Notes: generated by a model from the letters alone, not told the origin. Numbered from the stretch's first letter, positions 28,591-38,125 are shown. The stretch is DNA of 47,140 nt from CAZNHL01 sp964572965 (GCA_964572965.1 CAZNHL010000031.1:1-47140), one strand, 5' to 3'. Program-made: numbers and translations.

Positions 28591-31200
28591 ATGAAAGTTT
28601 TTAAAAGGGTTCTTTTTCTGAATTTATTATTAGGAGTCTGTCAATTGCAGGCTCAGAATAAATTTATTCAAACATTGTCAGATAACTGGCAAATTCAGTC
28701 TGCAGTAAAAGCTTCAAAATCCGGAGCTGAAATTTCTCAGACCAAGTTTAAACCGCTTGACTGGCAGTCGGCTAAAGTGCCGACTACTGTCTTAAATGCC
28801 TTGGTATTAAATGGAGTTTATAAGGACATTTATACCGGTAAAAATCTGGAAAGTATTCCTACAGATCAGTTTAAAGGAGCATGGTGGTATCGCACGGGTT
28901 TTAAAATTGATAATAACAAACGCCATACAAGACTTGAACTACTTGGGCTTAACTATAGGGCAAATGTTTGGCTGAATGGTGTAAAAATTGCAGACACAGC
29001 AGCCATTAAAAACTCTTTCCGTCAGTTTAAGCTTGAAATTACCCAATACTTAAAGAAGGGTGACAATATACTTGCTATTGAGGTTTTTCCGCCACAGGCA
29101 GGAGATTTTACAATGGGGTTTGTAGACTGGAACCCGGAGCCACCAGACAAAAATATGGGTATTTATCGTCAGGTAAACCTTTTGTTTGACGAAGGGGTGT
29201 CATTAAATAAACCTTTTGTGCAGACAAAGCTTGATGTGCAGACACTTAAAGCGGCTGATCTTACAATTTCTACAGAACTTGAAAATAACCAGGGTATTGA
29301 TGTCAGCGGTGTTTTAGAAGGTACAATCGGTGACGTAAAGTTCTCAAAGAATGTTTCTCTGAAAGCAAAAGAGCATAAAACGGTTGTGTTGACAGCACAG
29401 GATATCAGGCAATTACATTTTGATAACCCACGGATATGGTGGCCGCATACAATCGGTAAACCCGAAATGTATAATCTTCAATTGAGTTTTGTTGCCAATA
29501 ACAAAATAAGCAATACGCAGTCTGTTGATTTCGGTATTCGTGATGTGCAGACATACCGTACACCTGAAGGTTACCAGGGGTATAAAATCAACGGGCAACC
29601 ATTCCAGATTCGTGGAGGTGGCTGGGTTGACGATTTGCTGTTGGGAGATACGCCAGACTATATAGAAGCCCAGTTGAAGTATACAAAAGACATGAACCTG
29701 AATACGGTTCGTCTGGAAGGTTTCTGGGGTAAAGATGAAACCATTTACAGCATGTGTGACCGCATGGGTTTGCTGATTATGGTTGGCTGGTCGTGCCAGT
29801 GGGAGTGGGAAGATTACCTCGGAGCGAAATGTGACGAGAAATTCGGTGGTATTTTGACTGAAAAAGACATCGACCTGGTAGCAACAGCCTGGGAGGATCA
29901 GTTGATCTGGTTGCGGAACCATCCAAGTATCTTCGTGTGGATGGCGGGCAGTGACTGTATCCCTAAACCTGAACTGGAAGAGAAATACTTCAAAACATTT
30001 GAACAATACGATACTACCCGTGCTTATCTGGCATCGGCAAAAGAATGGGTGAGTTTAGCCGGCTATACAGGTGTGAAAATGCGTGGTCCTTATGATTATG
30101 AACCGCCTGTTTACTGGTATGCTGACAAGAAATTCGGTGGCGCTTTTGGGTTCAATACTGAAACCGGACCGGGGGCTCAGGTTCCTCCTTTGGAAAGTAT
30201 GAAGAAAATGCTCCCTGCCGATAAGCTTTGGCCGATCAATGATGTATGGGATTACCATTGCGGACGCCATTCATTCGGGAAGCTGGATCTCTATACTAAA
30301 TCACTTGAATCACGCTATGGTAAAGTGAATAGTGTGGAAGATTATACTTTCCTGGGTCAGATCATGAATTATGAGTTGATGCGCCCGATGTTTGAAGCGT
30401 TTGTCGCCAACAAAAACGGCAATGCAACAGGTGTGATCCAGTGGATGCTGAATTCTGCCTGGCCGGAAGTTTACTGGCAGCTGTATGATACTTACCTGAT
30501 GCCAAATGGTGCTTACTATGGTACTAAAAAGGCTTGTGCTCCGTTAAGCTTGCTTTATCATTATTCTGAAAAAGCGATTTACCTGAACAACGATAAACTA
30601 GAGGGCATTAAAGGTTTACAGGCTCAGGTAAGAGTGTTGGATACTGCTTCAAATACATTGTATAACCATACTTTTTCTTTAGATGCTGCTGCAAATACTG
30701 CATTTAAAGTTACAAACCTTCCTGACTTCCGTAAAGCCGGTAAAATGTATTTTGTGGATCTTCGCTTAGTTGATGCCAACGGTAAAGAGGTTAGCAACAA
30801 TTTCTACTGGTTGTCTAATAAAGCAGATGAGCTTGACTATGATGCAGAGGTACCGGGCTGGTATTTCCATACACCGGCAAAAGAATATGCTGACCTGAGC
30901 AGTATACGTAATGTGCCGGCCACTACGGTTGTTTCAAGTATGAGTTCATCAGAAGCAAACGGCAAAACAACAGTAAGTGTAAAACTGCAGAATACAGGTA
31001 AGAACCTTGCCTTATTTGTGAATCCTTCCATTGTGGGTGTGAAAGACGGACTGAGTATTTTGCCGGTAATCTGGACCGACAATTATGTGTCTCTTTTGCC
31101 TAATGAAACAAGGGTTTTGGAAGCTTATTTAGATACCAAGGACCTAAAAGGTCAGAATATTGAACTGAAACTTGAAGGGTTGAATATTATTAAAAAATAA
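28591..31200 (+). CDS. GH2 exo-beta-D-glucosaminidase-like glycosidase
   Basis: An 869-residue secreted or periplasmic glycoside hydrolase family 2 enzyme. A signal peptide (MKVFKRVLFLNLLLGVCQLQAQ) is followed by a sugar-binding jelly-roll domain (about 40-205, with WWYRTGFKI and LLGLNYRANVWLNGVKIAD), an Ig-like domain, a TIM barrel (about 325-640) and C-terminal beta domains. The nucleophile is Glu524 in FGFNTETGPG. The acid/base position is Asp455 in WMAGSD, not the usual Glu of GH2 NE motifs. Asp at this place is the trait of the exo-beta-glucosaminidase (CsxA) subgroup, which releases glucosamine from chitosan oligomers. Substrate is inferred from that. The gene stands alone with its own terminator. 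Confidence 0.88.
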   Translation: MKVFKRVLFLNLLLGVCQLQAQNKFIQTLSDNWQIQSAVKASKSGAEISQTKFKPLDWQSAKVPTTVLNALVLNGVYKDIYTGKNLESIPTDQFKGAWWYRTGFKIDNNKRHTRLELLGLNYRANVWLNGVKIADTAAIKNSFRQFKLEITQYLKKGDNILAIEVFPPQAGDFTMGFVDWNPEPPDKNMGIYRQVNLLFDEGVSLNKPFVQTKLDVQTLKAADLTISTELENNQGIDVSGVLEGTIGDVKFSKNVSLKAKEHKTVVLTAQDIRQLHFDNPRIWWPHTIGKPEMYNLQLSFVANNKISNTQSVDFGIRDVQTYRTPEGYQGYKINGQPFQIRGGGWVDDLLLGDTPDYIEAQLKYTKDMNLNTVRLEGFWGKDETIYSMCDRMGLLIMVGWSCQWEWEDYLGAKCDEKFGGILTEKDIDLVATAWEDQLIWLRNHPSIFVWMAGSDCIPKPELEEKYFKTFEQYDTTRAYLASAKEWVSLAGYTGVKMRGPYDYEPPVYWYADKKFGGAFGFNTETGPGAQVPPLESMKKMLPADKLWPINDVWDYHCGRHSFGKLDLYTKSLESRYGKVNSVEDYTFLGQIMNYELMRPMFEAFVANKNGNATGVIQWMLNSAWPEVYWQLYDTYLMPNGAYYGTKKACAPLSLLYHYSEKAIYLNNDKLEGIKGLQAQVRVLDTASNTLYNHTFSLDAAANTAFKVTNLPDFRKAGKMYFVDLRLVDANGKEVSNNFYWLSNKADELDYDAEVPGWYFHTPAKEYADLSSIRNVPATTVVSSMSSSEANGKTTVSVKLQNTGKNLALFVNPSIVGVKDGLSILPVIWTDNYVSLLPNETRVLEAYLDTKDLKGQNIELKLEGLNIIKK

Positions 31201-31205
31201 AATTG

Positions 31206-31231
31206 AGGCGGTCTTAGGATCGCCTTTTTTT
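31206..31231 (+). terminator. Intrinsic terminator after the GH2 gene
   Basis: AGGCGGTC and GATCGCCT form an 8-bp stem (one G-T) with loop TTAG, then a run of T. Confidence 0.88.
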
Positions 31232-31281
31232 ATAATACAATTGTATTGTAATTTGAAGGCTGAATAATATCAAAAAATTAT

Positions 31282-31956
31282 ATGAAAATTCTCCTTGTAG
31301 AAGACGAACCTAAAATTGCCACTTTTGTAAAGAAAGGCTTTGAGCAGGAAGGCTATGAGGTTGATATTGCTTATGATGGATTAATAGGGAAGAAGCTGGC
31401 TTTCAATAATTATTACGATGTGATTATTCTTGATATCAACCTGCCTCTTCTGAATGGCTATGAACTATGCAAAATCATCAGAACAGAAAAGCCTAAAGTC
31501 CCTGTTATTTTGCTGACAGCGCTTGATAGTATTGATGATAAAGTAATGGGCTTTGAATATGGTGCTGACGATTACCTGGTAAAACCATTCGAATTCAGGG
31601 AGCTGCTTGTAAGAGTTCGGGCATTATCAAAAAGGGCTTCAGATGCTCCTTATAAAGGTAAAATCCTCACTATATCAGACTTAGAGCTAAATCTTGATTC
31701 AAAGATCGTGACCAGAAATGGCGATATTATTGAATTAACGACCAGAGAGTATTCGTTGCTCGAATACTTTATGCTCAATAAAGGAAAAATTATTTCAAGA
31801 GTTGATATTGCAGAGAAGGTATGGGAGCTGAATTTTGACACTAGTACCAATGTTATTGATGTTTATATCAATTATCTGAGAAAAAAAATAGATAAGAATT
31901 ACAGCCCGAGATTGCTGCATACCGTGGTGGGGATGGGGTATATATTAAGAGAATAA
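31282..31956 (+). CDS. OmpR-family response regulator
   Basis: A 224-residue regulator. The receiver domain (1-118) has the acidic pair in LVEDEPK, the phospho-acceptor Asp51 in VIILDINLPLLNG, the Thr in ILLTALDS and Lys in YLVKPFEF. A winged-helix DNA-binding domain follows (about 130-224, ending RLLHTVVGMGYILRE). It is co-transcribed with the histidine kinase (1 bp between stop and start). Likely targets are the SulP-porin genes downstream, whose leader carries phased TAAT boxes. Confidence 0.95.
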   Translation: MKILLVEDEPKIATFVKKGFEQEGYEVDIAYDGLIGKKLAFNNYYDVIILDINLPLLNGYELCKIIRTEKPKVPVILLTALDSIDDKVMGFEYGADDYLVKPFEFRELLVRVRALSKRASDAPYKGKILTISDLELNLDSKIVTRNGDIIELTTREYSLLEYFMLNKGKIISRVDIAEKVWELNFDTSTNVIDVYINYLRKKIDKNYSPRLLHTVVGMGYILRE

Positions 31957-31957
31957 T

Positions 31958-33352
31958 ATGCTGATCCGTAGCAAACTTATTTTATGGTTTACTGTTCTGG
32001 TAGCCTCAGTGATGATTGTTTTTTCCTATTCAATCTATTATTTCTATTCTCTTTACCGTACTCAGGAGTTTTATAACAGATTGGAAGATAAGGCTGTCAT
32101 CAGCGCTAAACTTTTTCTTGAAGGAGATCACGTAAATGCTTCTATTGTTAAATATATCCACAGAGGAGATCTTAACTCACTGAACAGGGAAAAAGTAAGT
32201 ATTTATGACTATAACGGAGATCTTATTTATTCCAGTAATGATGAAGAAGATGCCTTGCCTATTACGGCTGCCGTTCTTGATACCATCAGAACAAAAAAAG
32301 CAGTAGAGTTTGCCGCAGGTACCAAAGAAGTAGTTGGTATTGTTTATCAGGACCGCACAAATAGATTTATTGTAATTGCATCTGCTTATGATGGTTATGG
32401 GCTGGAACAGCTCTATAATATTAAAATGATCCTGCTTATAGCCAATGTGATAGGGATTGTAGTGGTTTGTATTATGGGCTGGTTTTATGCCGGTAAAGTA
32501 CTCAGTCCTATTTCTGAGGTTATCTGGCAGGTAAGTCATATTTCACCTGCTAATCTGAGCTCACGGGTGGACGAGGGTAACCGGAAAGATGAAATTGCAC
32601 AGTTGGCTATTACATTCAATAGAATGCTTGACCGTGTACAAAATGCCTTTGAAGTCAGGAAAAGCTTTGTGTCTCATGCTTCTCATGAATTGAGAACACC
32701 ATTAGCCAATATTTATGGTACATTAGAAACGTCTTATTATTATGATCAGGAATTAGAAGACTCCAAGAAGAGTGTTTACTCTTCCATGGAAGAAATTAAT
32801 AAACTGGTAAGATTAGTAAACGGCTTGCTGAGTCTTGCCAAAATGGAAGATGGTAATGCGGTACAATTAACCACATTAGTTGCTGTTGATGAAGTTATTC
32901 TCCAATCCATTACTGATTTAAAGAAAAAGTATCCGACTCAAAAAATAGGGTTTGGTTTTGGAAGGCTTTCAGATGATTATAATGATTTTAAAATCATTGG
33001 TAATGAGGAACTTATTAAGACTACTTTTTTAAATATTATTGAAAATGCCTGTAAGTTTTCCAACGGCGAAAAAATTGAAATTACGATCGAAATTTCTTCC
33101 AGTCAGGAGCTTACTGTTATTGTTCAGGACCATGGTTTGGGAATTGCCCCGAATGACCTCAAATTTATTTTTGAACCTTTGTACCGCGGTACCAATGTAC
33201 GTCATATTGCAGGTTTTGGTATCGGGCTTGCCCTGGTTCAAAGAATAGTCAAATTACATAGAGGAGAAATATACCTTGAGTCAGAACCGGGTAAAGGAAC
33301 AGCAGTGGTAATTGTGTTACCTTTAGCAATTACCGGAATGTTTAATTTCTAA
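31958..33352 (+). CDS. Membrane sensor histidine kinase
   Basis: A 464-residue kinase. Two membrane segments (about 9-30 and 155-177) flank a small sensor domain of about 120 residues. A HAMP linker (about 178-230) leads to the HisKA domain with His243 in SHASHELRTPLANIYG. The ATPase boxes are NIIENACKFS (N), VQDHGLGIAPNDLKFIFEPLYRG (G1/F) and GFGIGLALVQRI (G2). It is paired with the preceding regulator. The sensor domain gives no ligand clue; the layout resembles CusS/RprX-type kinases. Confidence 0.95.
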   Translation: MLIRSKLILWFTVLVASVMIVFSYSIYYFYSLYRTQEFYNRLEDKAVISAKLFLEGDHVNASIVKYIHRGDLNSLNREKVSIYDYNGDLIYSSNDEEDALPITAAVLDTIRTKKAVEFAAGTKEVVGIVYQDRTNRFIVIASAYDGYGLEQLYNIKMILLIANVIGIVVVCIMGWFYAGKVLSPISEVIWQVSHISPANLSSRVDEGNRKDEIAQLAITFNRMLDRVQNAFEVRKSFVSHASHELRTPLANIYGTLETSYYYDQELEDSKKSVYSSMEEINKLVRLVNGLLSLAKMEDGNAVQLTTLVAVDEVILQSITDLKKKYPTQKIGFGFGRLSDDYNDFKIIGNEELIKTTFLNIIENACKFSNGEKIEITIEISSSQELTVIVQDHGLGIAPNDLKFIFEPLYRGTNVRHIAGFGIGLALVQRIVKLHRGEIYLESEPGKGTAVVIVLPLAITGMFNF

Positions 33353-33393
33353 GTTTTATTCTAAAATACCAGCTTTTTGTTATTAAAACCCTC

Positions 33394-33429
33394 TAATGTT
33401 TTTTAATACCATTCTAATCTCATTTTAAT
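33394..33429 (+). promoter_or_regulatory. Four phased TAAT boxes before the SulP gene
   Basis: TAAT occurs at 33394, 33404, 33415 and 33426, spaced 10, 11 and 11 bp, in the context TCTAAT or TTTAAT. Direct repeats with helical phasing are the normal binding sites of OmpR-family dimers. The regulator gene just upstream is the obvious candidate. Binding is inferred. Confidence 0.65.
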
Positions 33430-33523
33430 CTCGTGTGTTTCTTTTGTATTGAAATTACGGTGAATTGTGCTCATCGTCCTGTAAATCAATACTCTTAGCC
33501 CAACATTTAATAGTTAGTTAAAA

Positions 33524-35746
33524 ATGGTAAACATCACAAGTATTCTCCCAAAGGATGGTTTCGCCGGACTTAAAGAGAATTTTGCCATTGATGCTATATC
33601 AGGGTTCCTGGTATTTCTTTTAGCAATGCCATTAAGTTTGGGTATTGCGTCTGCGTCGGGTTTTCCTCCGGTAATGGGCTTGCTTACTGCTATTGTTGGC
33701 GGGCTTGTGGTAAGTACTATTGCAGGATCCCGTTTAACAATCAAAGGGCCGGCAGCAGGTTTAATTGTAATAGTAGCCGATGCTGTAACAGATTTGGGAG
33801 AGGGCAATAACATCCTGGGCTGGAAACTGGTGCTGGGAGTTATTGTGGTTACCGGAGTTTTTCAGGTGTTATTGGGTGTTTTAAAATTAGGTTCTTTAAG
33901 TGACTTCTTTCCATCTGCTGTTGTTCATGGCATGTTGGCGGCAATCGGAATTATAGTATTCGCCAAGCAGATACACTTGGTTCTTGGAATTAATCCGGAT
34001 GAATTGAAGGGGATGGGGACAGTCAGGCAGTTACTGTATATTCCTCATAGCTTAATGAATATCAAACCTCATATAGCTATTATAGGCTTAGGAAGTTTGA
34101 TTATTATTTTCGGTTTGCCTCAAATCAAAAACGAGATTATCAGAAGAATCCCTTCTCCTTTGGTTGTTTTAGTATTTGCTATTCCTGTTGGATTATATTT
34201 TGATTTCAAAGTTACTGAACCTGAATTTGCTTTGGTTCAGATTGGTAATTTCTTTCAGGACTTTGCTGTGAATGTAAGCTTTGACGGTTTTGACAAGCCT
34301 TTAATATTTATCAGGTATGTTATAATGTTTTCTTTGGTGGGTTCTATTGAAAGCTTGCTTACGGTAAAAGCGATTGACAATCTGGATCCTTACAAAAGAA
34401 AATCAAACTATAACAAAGACTTGATGGCAATTGGTGCAGGTAATATTCTGGCCGGTGTTTTTGGAGGCCTTCCAATGATTTCTGAAGTGGCGCGCAGTTC
34501 TGCAAATGTTAACAACGGAGCTAAAACGAGATGGGCGAATTTCTTTCATGGTGCTTTCTTATTACTTGCCGTATTGTTGATTACGCCGGTAATAGAACTA
34601 ATTCCTAATGCAGCCCTGGCAGCAATGTTGATTGGTGTTGGTTACAGACTTGCTTCTCCTGCTGAATTCATTAAAACATATAAAATAGGCTCAGAGCAGA
34701 TTGTCATTTTTGTTGCCACAGTCATTGTCACATTAGCTGAAGATCTGCTGATAGGTGTCGGCGCCGGTATTTTTGTAAAACTCATTATTGAAATTTATTA
34801 CTTCTATTTTAAGCCTGCAGGTTCATTATTCAGAGCAAAAGTAGACGTTGTCAAAGATTCAGATACCTATTTTTCTGTCAAAGTAAAAGATGCGGCAGTG
34901 TTTCTTAATTATCTGGGAATCAAGAAGTATTTTGATAGAATCCCCCTGAATGCAAATGTGAGATTGGATATGTCTGCTGTCAAATTTATAGATCATTCAT
35001 TCCTCGAACAACTATACATGTGGGAAGCTGATTTACATAGTAATGGTGGTCATTTACAATTGGTTGGTATTGATACAATGCAGCCATTATCCAGCCACCC
35101 GCTGGCATCAAGAAGAAGAATTGAAGGGCAGGGTTTTGTGAAGCCAATAGAGCAGATGGACAAACGCCAGCTTGCATTAAAGTCTTTTGCAGGTACAAAT
35201 GGTTTGCAGTTCGAACAAAAACCAACTTTTGCACTGATTCGCATTCACTATTTGCCATTTTCTCTGGTAAAAAAAGCAGAATATGCCGAAAATGTTGTAA
35301 TAGGCAGCAAGTCAAAGTATCAGTTCTTTTTTTCTGACATTTTTGTACAGGAGGCTAACTTCATTGTAAAGCCTCAATTCAAAATGACAATATTGATGGT
35401 GCATGACTATCAGCTTTCGTTGCCCGATTTTACATTAGAAAAGGAAGGTCTATTCTATAACCTTAGGGTTTTGGCAGGCACGAAAGATATCAACTTTACA
35501 GACTATCCTTTTTTTTCAAAAAAATATTTCCTGAGCGGTTCTGATGAAGTTGCTGTCAGAGAGACATTCAACCCGGAAGTGATCAGGTTATTGGAAAAGA
35601 ATACGGATTATGTATTAGAATGCAGGAATAACAGGTTACTGATTTACAAAGATACTGAGCTCCTCAGTACTGAAGAAATGGAACAAGCTCTTAACTTCGC
35701 AGATGAATTGATGGCTGCAGTTAAAAGCCGTGTAACTGTTATTTAA
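33524..35746 (+). CDS. SulP-family anion transporter with STAS domain
   Basis: A 740-residue inner-membrane transporter of the SulP (SLC26) family. It has about 12-14 membrane segments in residues 15-430, starting with GFLVFLLAMPLSLGIASASGFPPVMGLLTAIVGG and the conserved SRLTIKGPAAGLIVIV. A STAS domain follows (about 440-545, RLDMSAVKFIDHSFLEQL). A further 195 residues after STAS match nothing I know. Substrates in this family are bicarbonate, sulfate and similar anions; none can be chosen from sequence alone. The porin gene follows after 2 bp, so the two form one unit spanning both membranes. Confidence 0.92.
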   Translation: MVNITSILPKDGFAGLKENFAIDAISGFLVFLLAMPLSLGIASASGFPPVMGLLTAIVGGLVVSTIAGSRLTIKGPAAGLIVIVADAVTDLGEGNNILGWKLVLGVIVVTGVFQVLLGVLKLGSLSDFFPSAVVHGMLAAIGIIVFAKQIHLVLGINPDELKGMGTVRQLLYIPHSLMNIKPHIAIIGLGSLIIIFGLPQIKNEIIRRIPSPLVVLVFAIPVGLYFDFKVTEPEFALVQIGNFFQDFAVNVSFDGFDKPLIFIRYVIMFSLVGSIESLLTVKAIDNLDPYKRKSNYNKDLMAIGAGNILAGVFGGLPMISEVARSSANVNNGAKTRWANFFHGAFLLLAVLLITPVIELIPNAALAAMLIGVGYRLASPAEFIKTYKIGSEQIVIFVATVIVTLAEDLLIGVGAGIFVKLIIEIYYFYFKPAGSLFRAKVDVVKDSDTYFSVKVKDAAVFLNYLGIKKYFDRIPLNANVRLDMSAVKFIDHSFLEQLYMWEADLHSNGGHLQLVGIDTMQPLSSHPLASRRRIEGQGFVKPIEQMDKRQLALKSFAGTNGLQFEQKPTFALIRIHYLPFSLVKKAEYAENVVIGSKSKYQFFFSDIFVQEANFIVKPQFKMTILMVHDYQLSLPDFTLEKEGLFYNLRVLAGTKDINFTDYPFFSKKYFLSGSDEVAVRETFNPEVIRLLEKNTDYVLECRNNRLLIYKDTELLSTEEMEQALNFADELMAAVKSRVTVI

Positions 35747-35748
35747 GA

Positions 35749-37182
35749 ATGAATAAAATTGGTTTAATGTTGTTTATGGTAGCTACAGGAGCAGCTTCCA
35801 TGGCACAAACAGACAGCAGCAGGACGTCTGCTGTAACGGATCCGAAAACTACGGAAGTGGCAACAATAGTTGTTCCGGTTAAGGAGGAGGTTCTGAGATA
35901 TAATTTGAATGAAAGTGGCAGTCACTTTTTCAAAGCGAATTTTCTTGTACAGACATGGTTGAGAAACTCTGATCTGAACACGGGTTCAACCGTTAACCAG
36001 GAAAATTCCGACAATGTATGGGATATTGGTATCAGACGAGCCCGTATGGTGTTGGATGGACAGGTTACCGATCGCGCTTATATTTATTTTCAAATGGGAA
36101 TGAACAATTTCAGCGCTGATTATAACAATAATAACAGTAGAAAAAACGGTCAGTTCTTTATACATGATGCAGTTGGAGACTACAGGATTTCAAAAGGGAA
36201 TCAGTTGAAGCTGGGGGGAGGGTTGACTATTATAAATGGTCTTTCTCGTTTTGCACAGCCAAGTGTAACAACAATTATGACACTTGATGTACCTGTGTTT
36301 TTGCAGGGAACAACTGACCAGACAGATATTTTCTCCAGAAAACTTTCTGTTTATGCTAAAGGGCAGATAGGTAAAATTGATTACCGGGTAATGGTAAGTG
36401 ATCCGTTTAACGTCACTTCAAATGGTAATACACTTACTAGTGCAAAACCTGCGGTTGATGCACAGTTTAGTCCGGTAGGAAAAAATATGCAGTACCAGGG
36501 ATATGTAATGTATCAGTTCTTTGAACATGAGCAAAATAATACTCCTTATATGACAGGTACCTATTTGGGTAAAAAGAAAGTATTTAACATAGCTTCTGGC
36601 TTTGTTTATCAGAGAAATGCAACCTGGTATAGAACAGGTGCTACAGGCGCTGATTCGGCTGCTTTCAATGACATGCTTTTACTGTCATTGGAATCTTTCC
36701 TTGATGTGCCTTTAAATAAAGAAAAGGGTACTGCAATAAGTGCTTTTGCGGGTGGTTATTATACCGATTATGGTAAAAACTACTTACGCTATAACAATGC
36801 AATGAATCCTGCGACTGGTGGGGCAAACAGTTTAACACCTACAGGTGTATCCGGGGCGCAGTATGGAAATACTTTCCCGATGTTCGGTACTGGTAAAGTA
36901 TTCTATGGGCAGTTTGGATACCTGCTTCCTAAAGGGCTGATAGGTGAGAAAAACGGTCAATTGATGCCATATGCGGCAATTCAGCATGGCAGCTATGATC
37001 GTTTGGGCGACCAGAGTATGGATGTGTTCGATATCGGTCTGAATTTGTTAATGAAGGGACAAAAAGCAAAAGTGTCTGTTGATTATCAGAATAGGCCGAC
37101 ATACGAACAGAAGGCAGGAGGCGATGTTAAGGCAGGACCAAGAAAAGGTGCTTTAATTATGCAGCTTCAATTGTTCATCTGA
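35749..37182 (+). CDS. OprO/OprP-like outer-membrane porin
   Basis: A 477-residue beta-barrel protein with a signal peptide (MNKIGLMLFMVATGAASMAQT). Sequence landmarks are FKANFLVQTWLRNSD, GIRRARMVLDGQVTDRAYIYFQMGMNNF, and a final strand MQLQLFI. This resembles the phosphate-selective porin O/P group, though selectivity is not determined by name. Paired directly with the SulP transporter, it would supply the same anion across the outer membrane. Regulation is probably shared through the phased boxes 5' of the SulP gene. Confidence 0.88.
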   Translation: MNKIGLMLFMVATGAASMAQTDSSRTSAVTDPKTTEVATIVVPVKEEVLRYNLNESGSHFFKANFLVQTWLRNSDLNTGSTVNQENSDNVWDIGIRRARMVLDGQVTDRAYIYFQMGMNNFSADYNNNNSRKNGQFFIHDAVGDYRISKGNQLKLGGGLTIINGLSRFAQPSVTTIMTLDVPVFLQGTTDQTDIFSRKLSVYAKGQIGKIDYRVMVSDPFNVTSNGNTLTSAKPAVDAQFSPVGKNMQYQGYVMYQFFEHEQNNTPYMTGTYLGKKKVFNIASGFVYQRNATWYRTGATGADSAAFNDMLLLSLESFLDVPLNKEKGTAISAFAGGYYTDYGKNYLRYNNAMNPATGGANSLTPTGVSGAQYGNTFPMFGTGKVFYGQFGYLLPKGLIGEKNGQLMPYAAIQHGSYDRLGDQSMDVFDIGLNLLMKGQKAKVSVDYQNRPTYEQKAGGDVKAGPRKGALIMQLQLFI

Positions 37183-37212
37183 TGAATTAACAAACAGGAA
37201 ACTGTTTTTAAG

Positions 37213-37358
37213 ATAAGGTTAATAGTGTTTTGGCAAAGAGCGGGGTCTTTGGTTTCGCTCTTTGTTTTTCTTATAGAGATAATGATGCGAAAGCTTCTAA
37301 AAATAAGGTTAATAGTGTAGAGCAAAGAGAGGAGTCATTGACTCCTCTCTTTGTTTTA
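37213..37358 (+). terminator. Two tandem terminator hairpins made by a 90-bp duplication
   Basis: ATAAGGTTAATAGTGT occurs at 37213-37228 and again exactly 90 bp later at 37303-37318. Each copy is followed by a hairpin. The first has CAAAGAGCG (37234-37242) pairing with CGCTCTTTG (37256-37264), then TTTTTC. The second has CAAAGAGAGGAGTCA (37323-37337) pairing with TGACTCCTCTCTTTG (37339-37353), then TTTT. Both stems are intact although their sequences differ. They end the SulP-porin transcript. Confidence 0.85.
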
Positions 37359-37381
37359 TAACTACTGTAAATTGACTGTGG

Positions 37382-38125
37382 TTATTTCTTTTTACTCTTG
37401 TCCAAAAAGAAAATATTGATTGTCGGGGGATAGTAATCTTTATTGTAAACCTCCCAGTTGTTGCGCTTAACCGGGTGTTTTTTCATATAGAGAGATAAGC
37501 TTTTAGGGCCTGCCGGACTGTTATATTGATATTCGATGACACCCATGCCTAATTTGTCTGAATAATAAGTCTGTTTTAACTGCAGGCTGTCAAGCAGTTT
37601 TAATTCTTCAGCAGTAATCTGAGTATTTTCTACTTGAAATGAAATGTCCTTATTGTTGATTTTGGATGACATTAAAAGCTGTTTTCCAAGCATCTCTAAC
37701 TCTGGTGAAGAAGGCAAAGTATGCGGTTGGAAATAACCTTCTACACTGCCTTTAAGGTACTGAGGGTGAAAAGTCACCAGGTTATTAATACCATCTATTT
37801 TCCACCCGTTTTTACTTAATTCAAAGTAAAAATACAGGCGTTCGTCTTGTAGCTTACCATTTTTACTGCTCAGGATCGTATATATAGCAAGACTGTCATT
37901 GACTAAAGTTTTCTCTATACTAAGACTATACTGACCATTAATTAATTCCTGAAACCGCAATTTGCCATTAGGGCTTTCTTTTGCATTCCAATAATCTTCC
38001 GCACAAATCTGCTCTGCAGCAATTAAATCTTTGTTGGCAATTGCTTTATTTGCCTGATTGATAAGGTCGCTTTGTGCTATCGCACTAAAACTTATAAATA
38101 ATGTTATTAATAAAGAGTATTTCAT
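37382..38125 (-). CDS. Secreted protein of unknown function
   Basis: A 247-residue protein with a signal peptide (MKYSLLITLFISFSAIAQS). The first half (INQANKAIANKDLIAAEQICAEDYWNAKESPNGKLRFQELI, then SLAIYTILSSKNGKLQDERLYFYFELSKNGWKIDGI) has the look of an NTF2/SnoaL-like fold. The second half is unassigned. No lipobox and no T9SS tail, so it is probably periplasmic. It converges with the porin gene across the tandem terminators and diverges from the small lipoprotein gene. Confidence 0.72.
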   Translation of the reverse strand: MKYSLLITLFISFSAIAQSDLINQANKAIANKDLIAAEQICAEDYWNAKESPNGKLRFQELINGQYSLSIEKTLVNDSLAIYTILSSKNGKLQDERLYFYFELSKNGWKIDGINNLVTFHPQYLKGSVEGYFQPHTLPSSPELEMLGKQLLMSSKINNKDISFQVENTQITAEELKLLDSLQLKQTYYSDKLGMGVIEYQYNSPAGPKSLSLYMKKHPVKRNNWEVYNKDYYPPTINIFFLDKSKKK

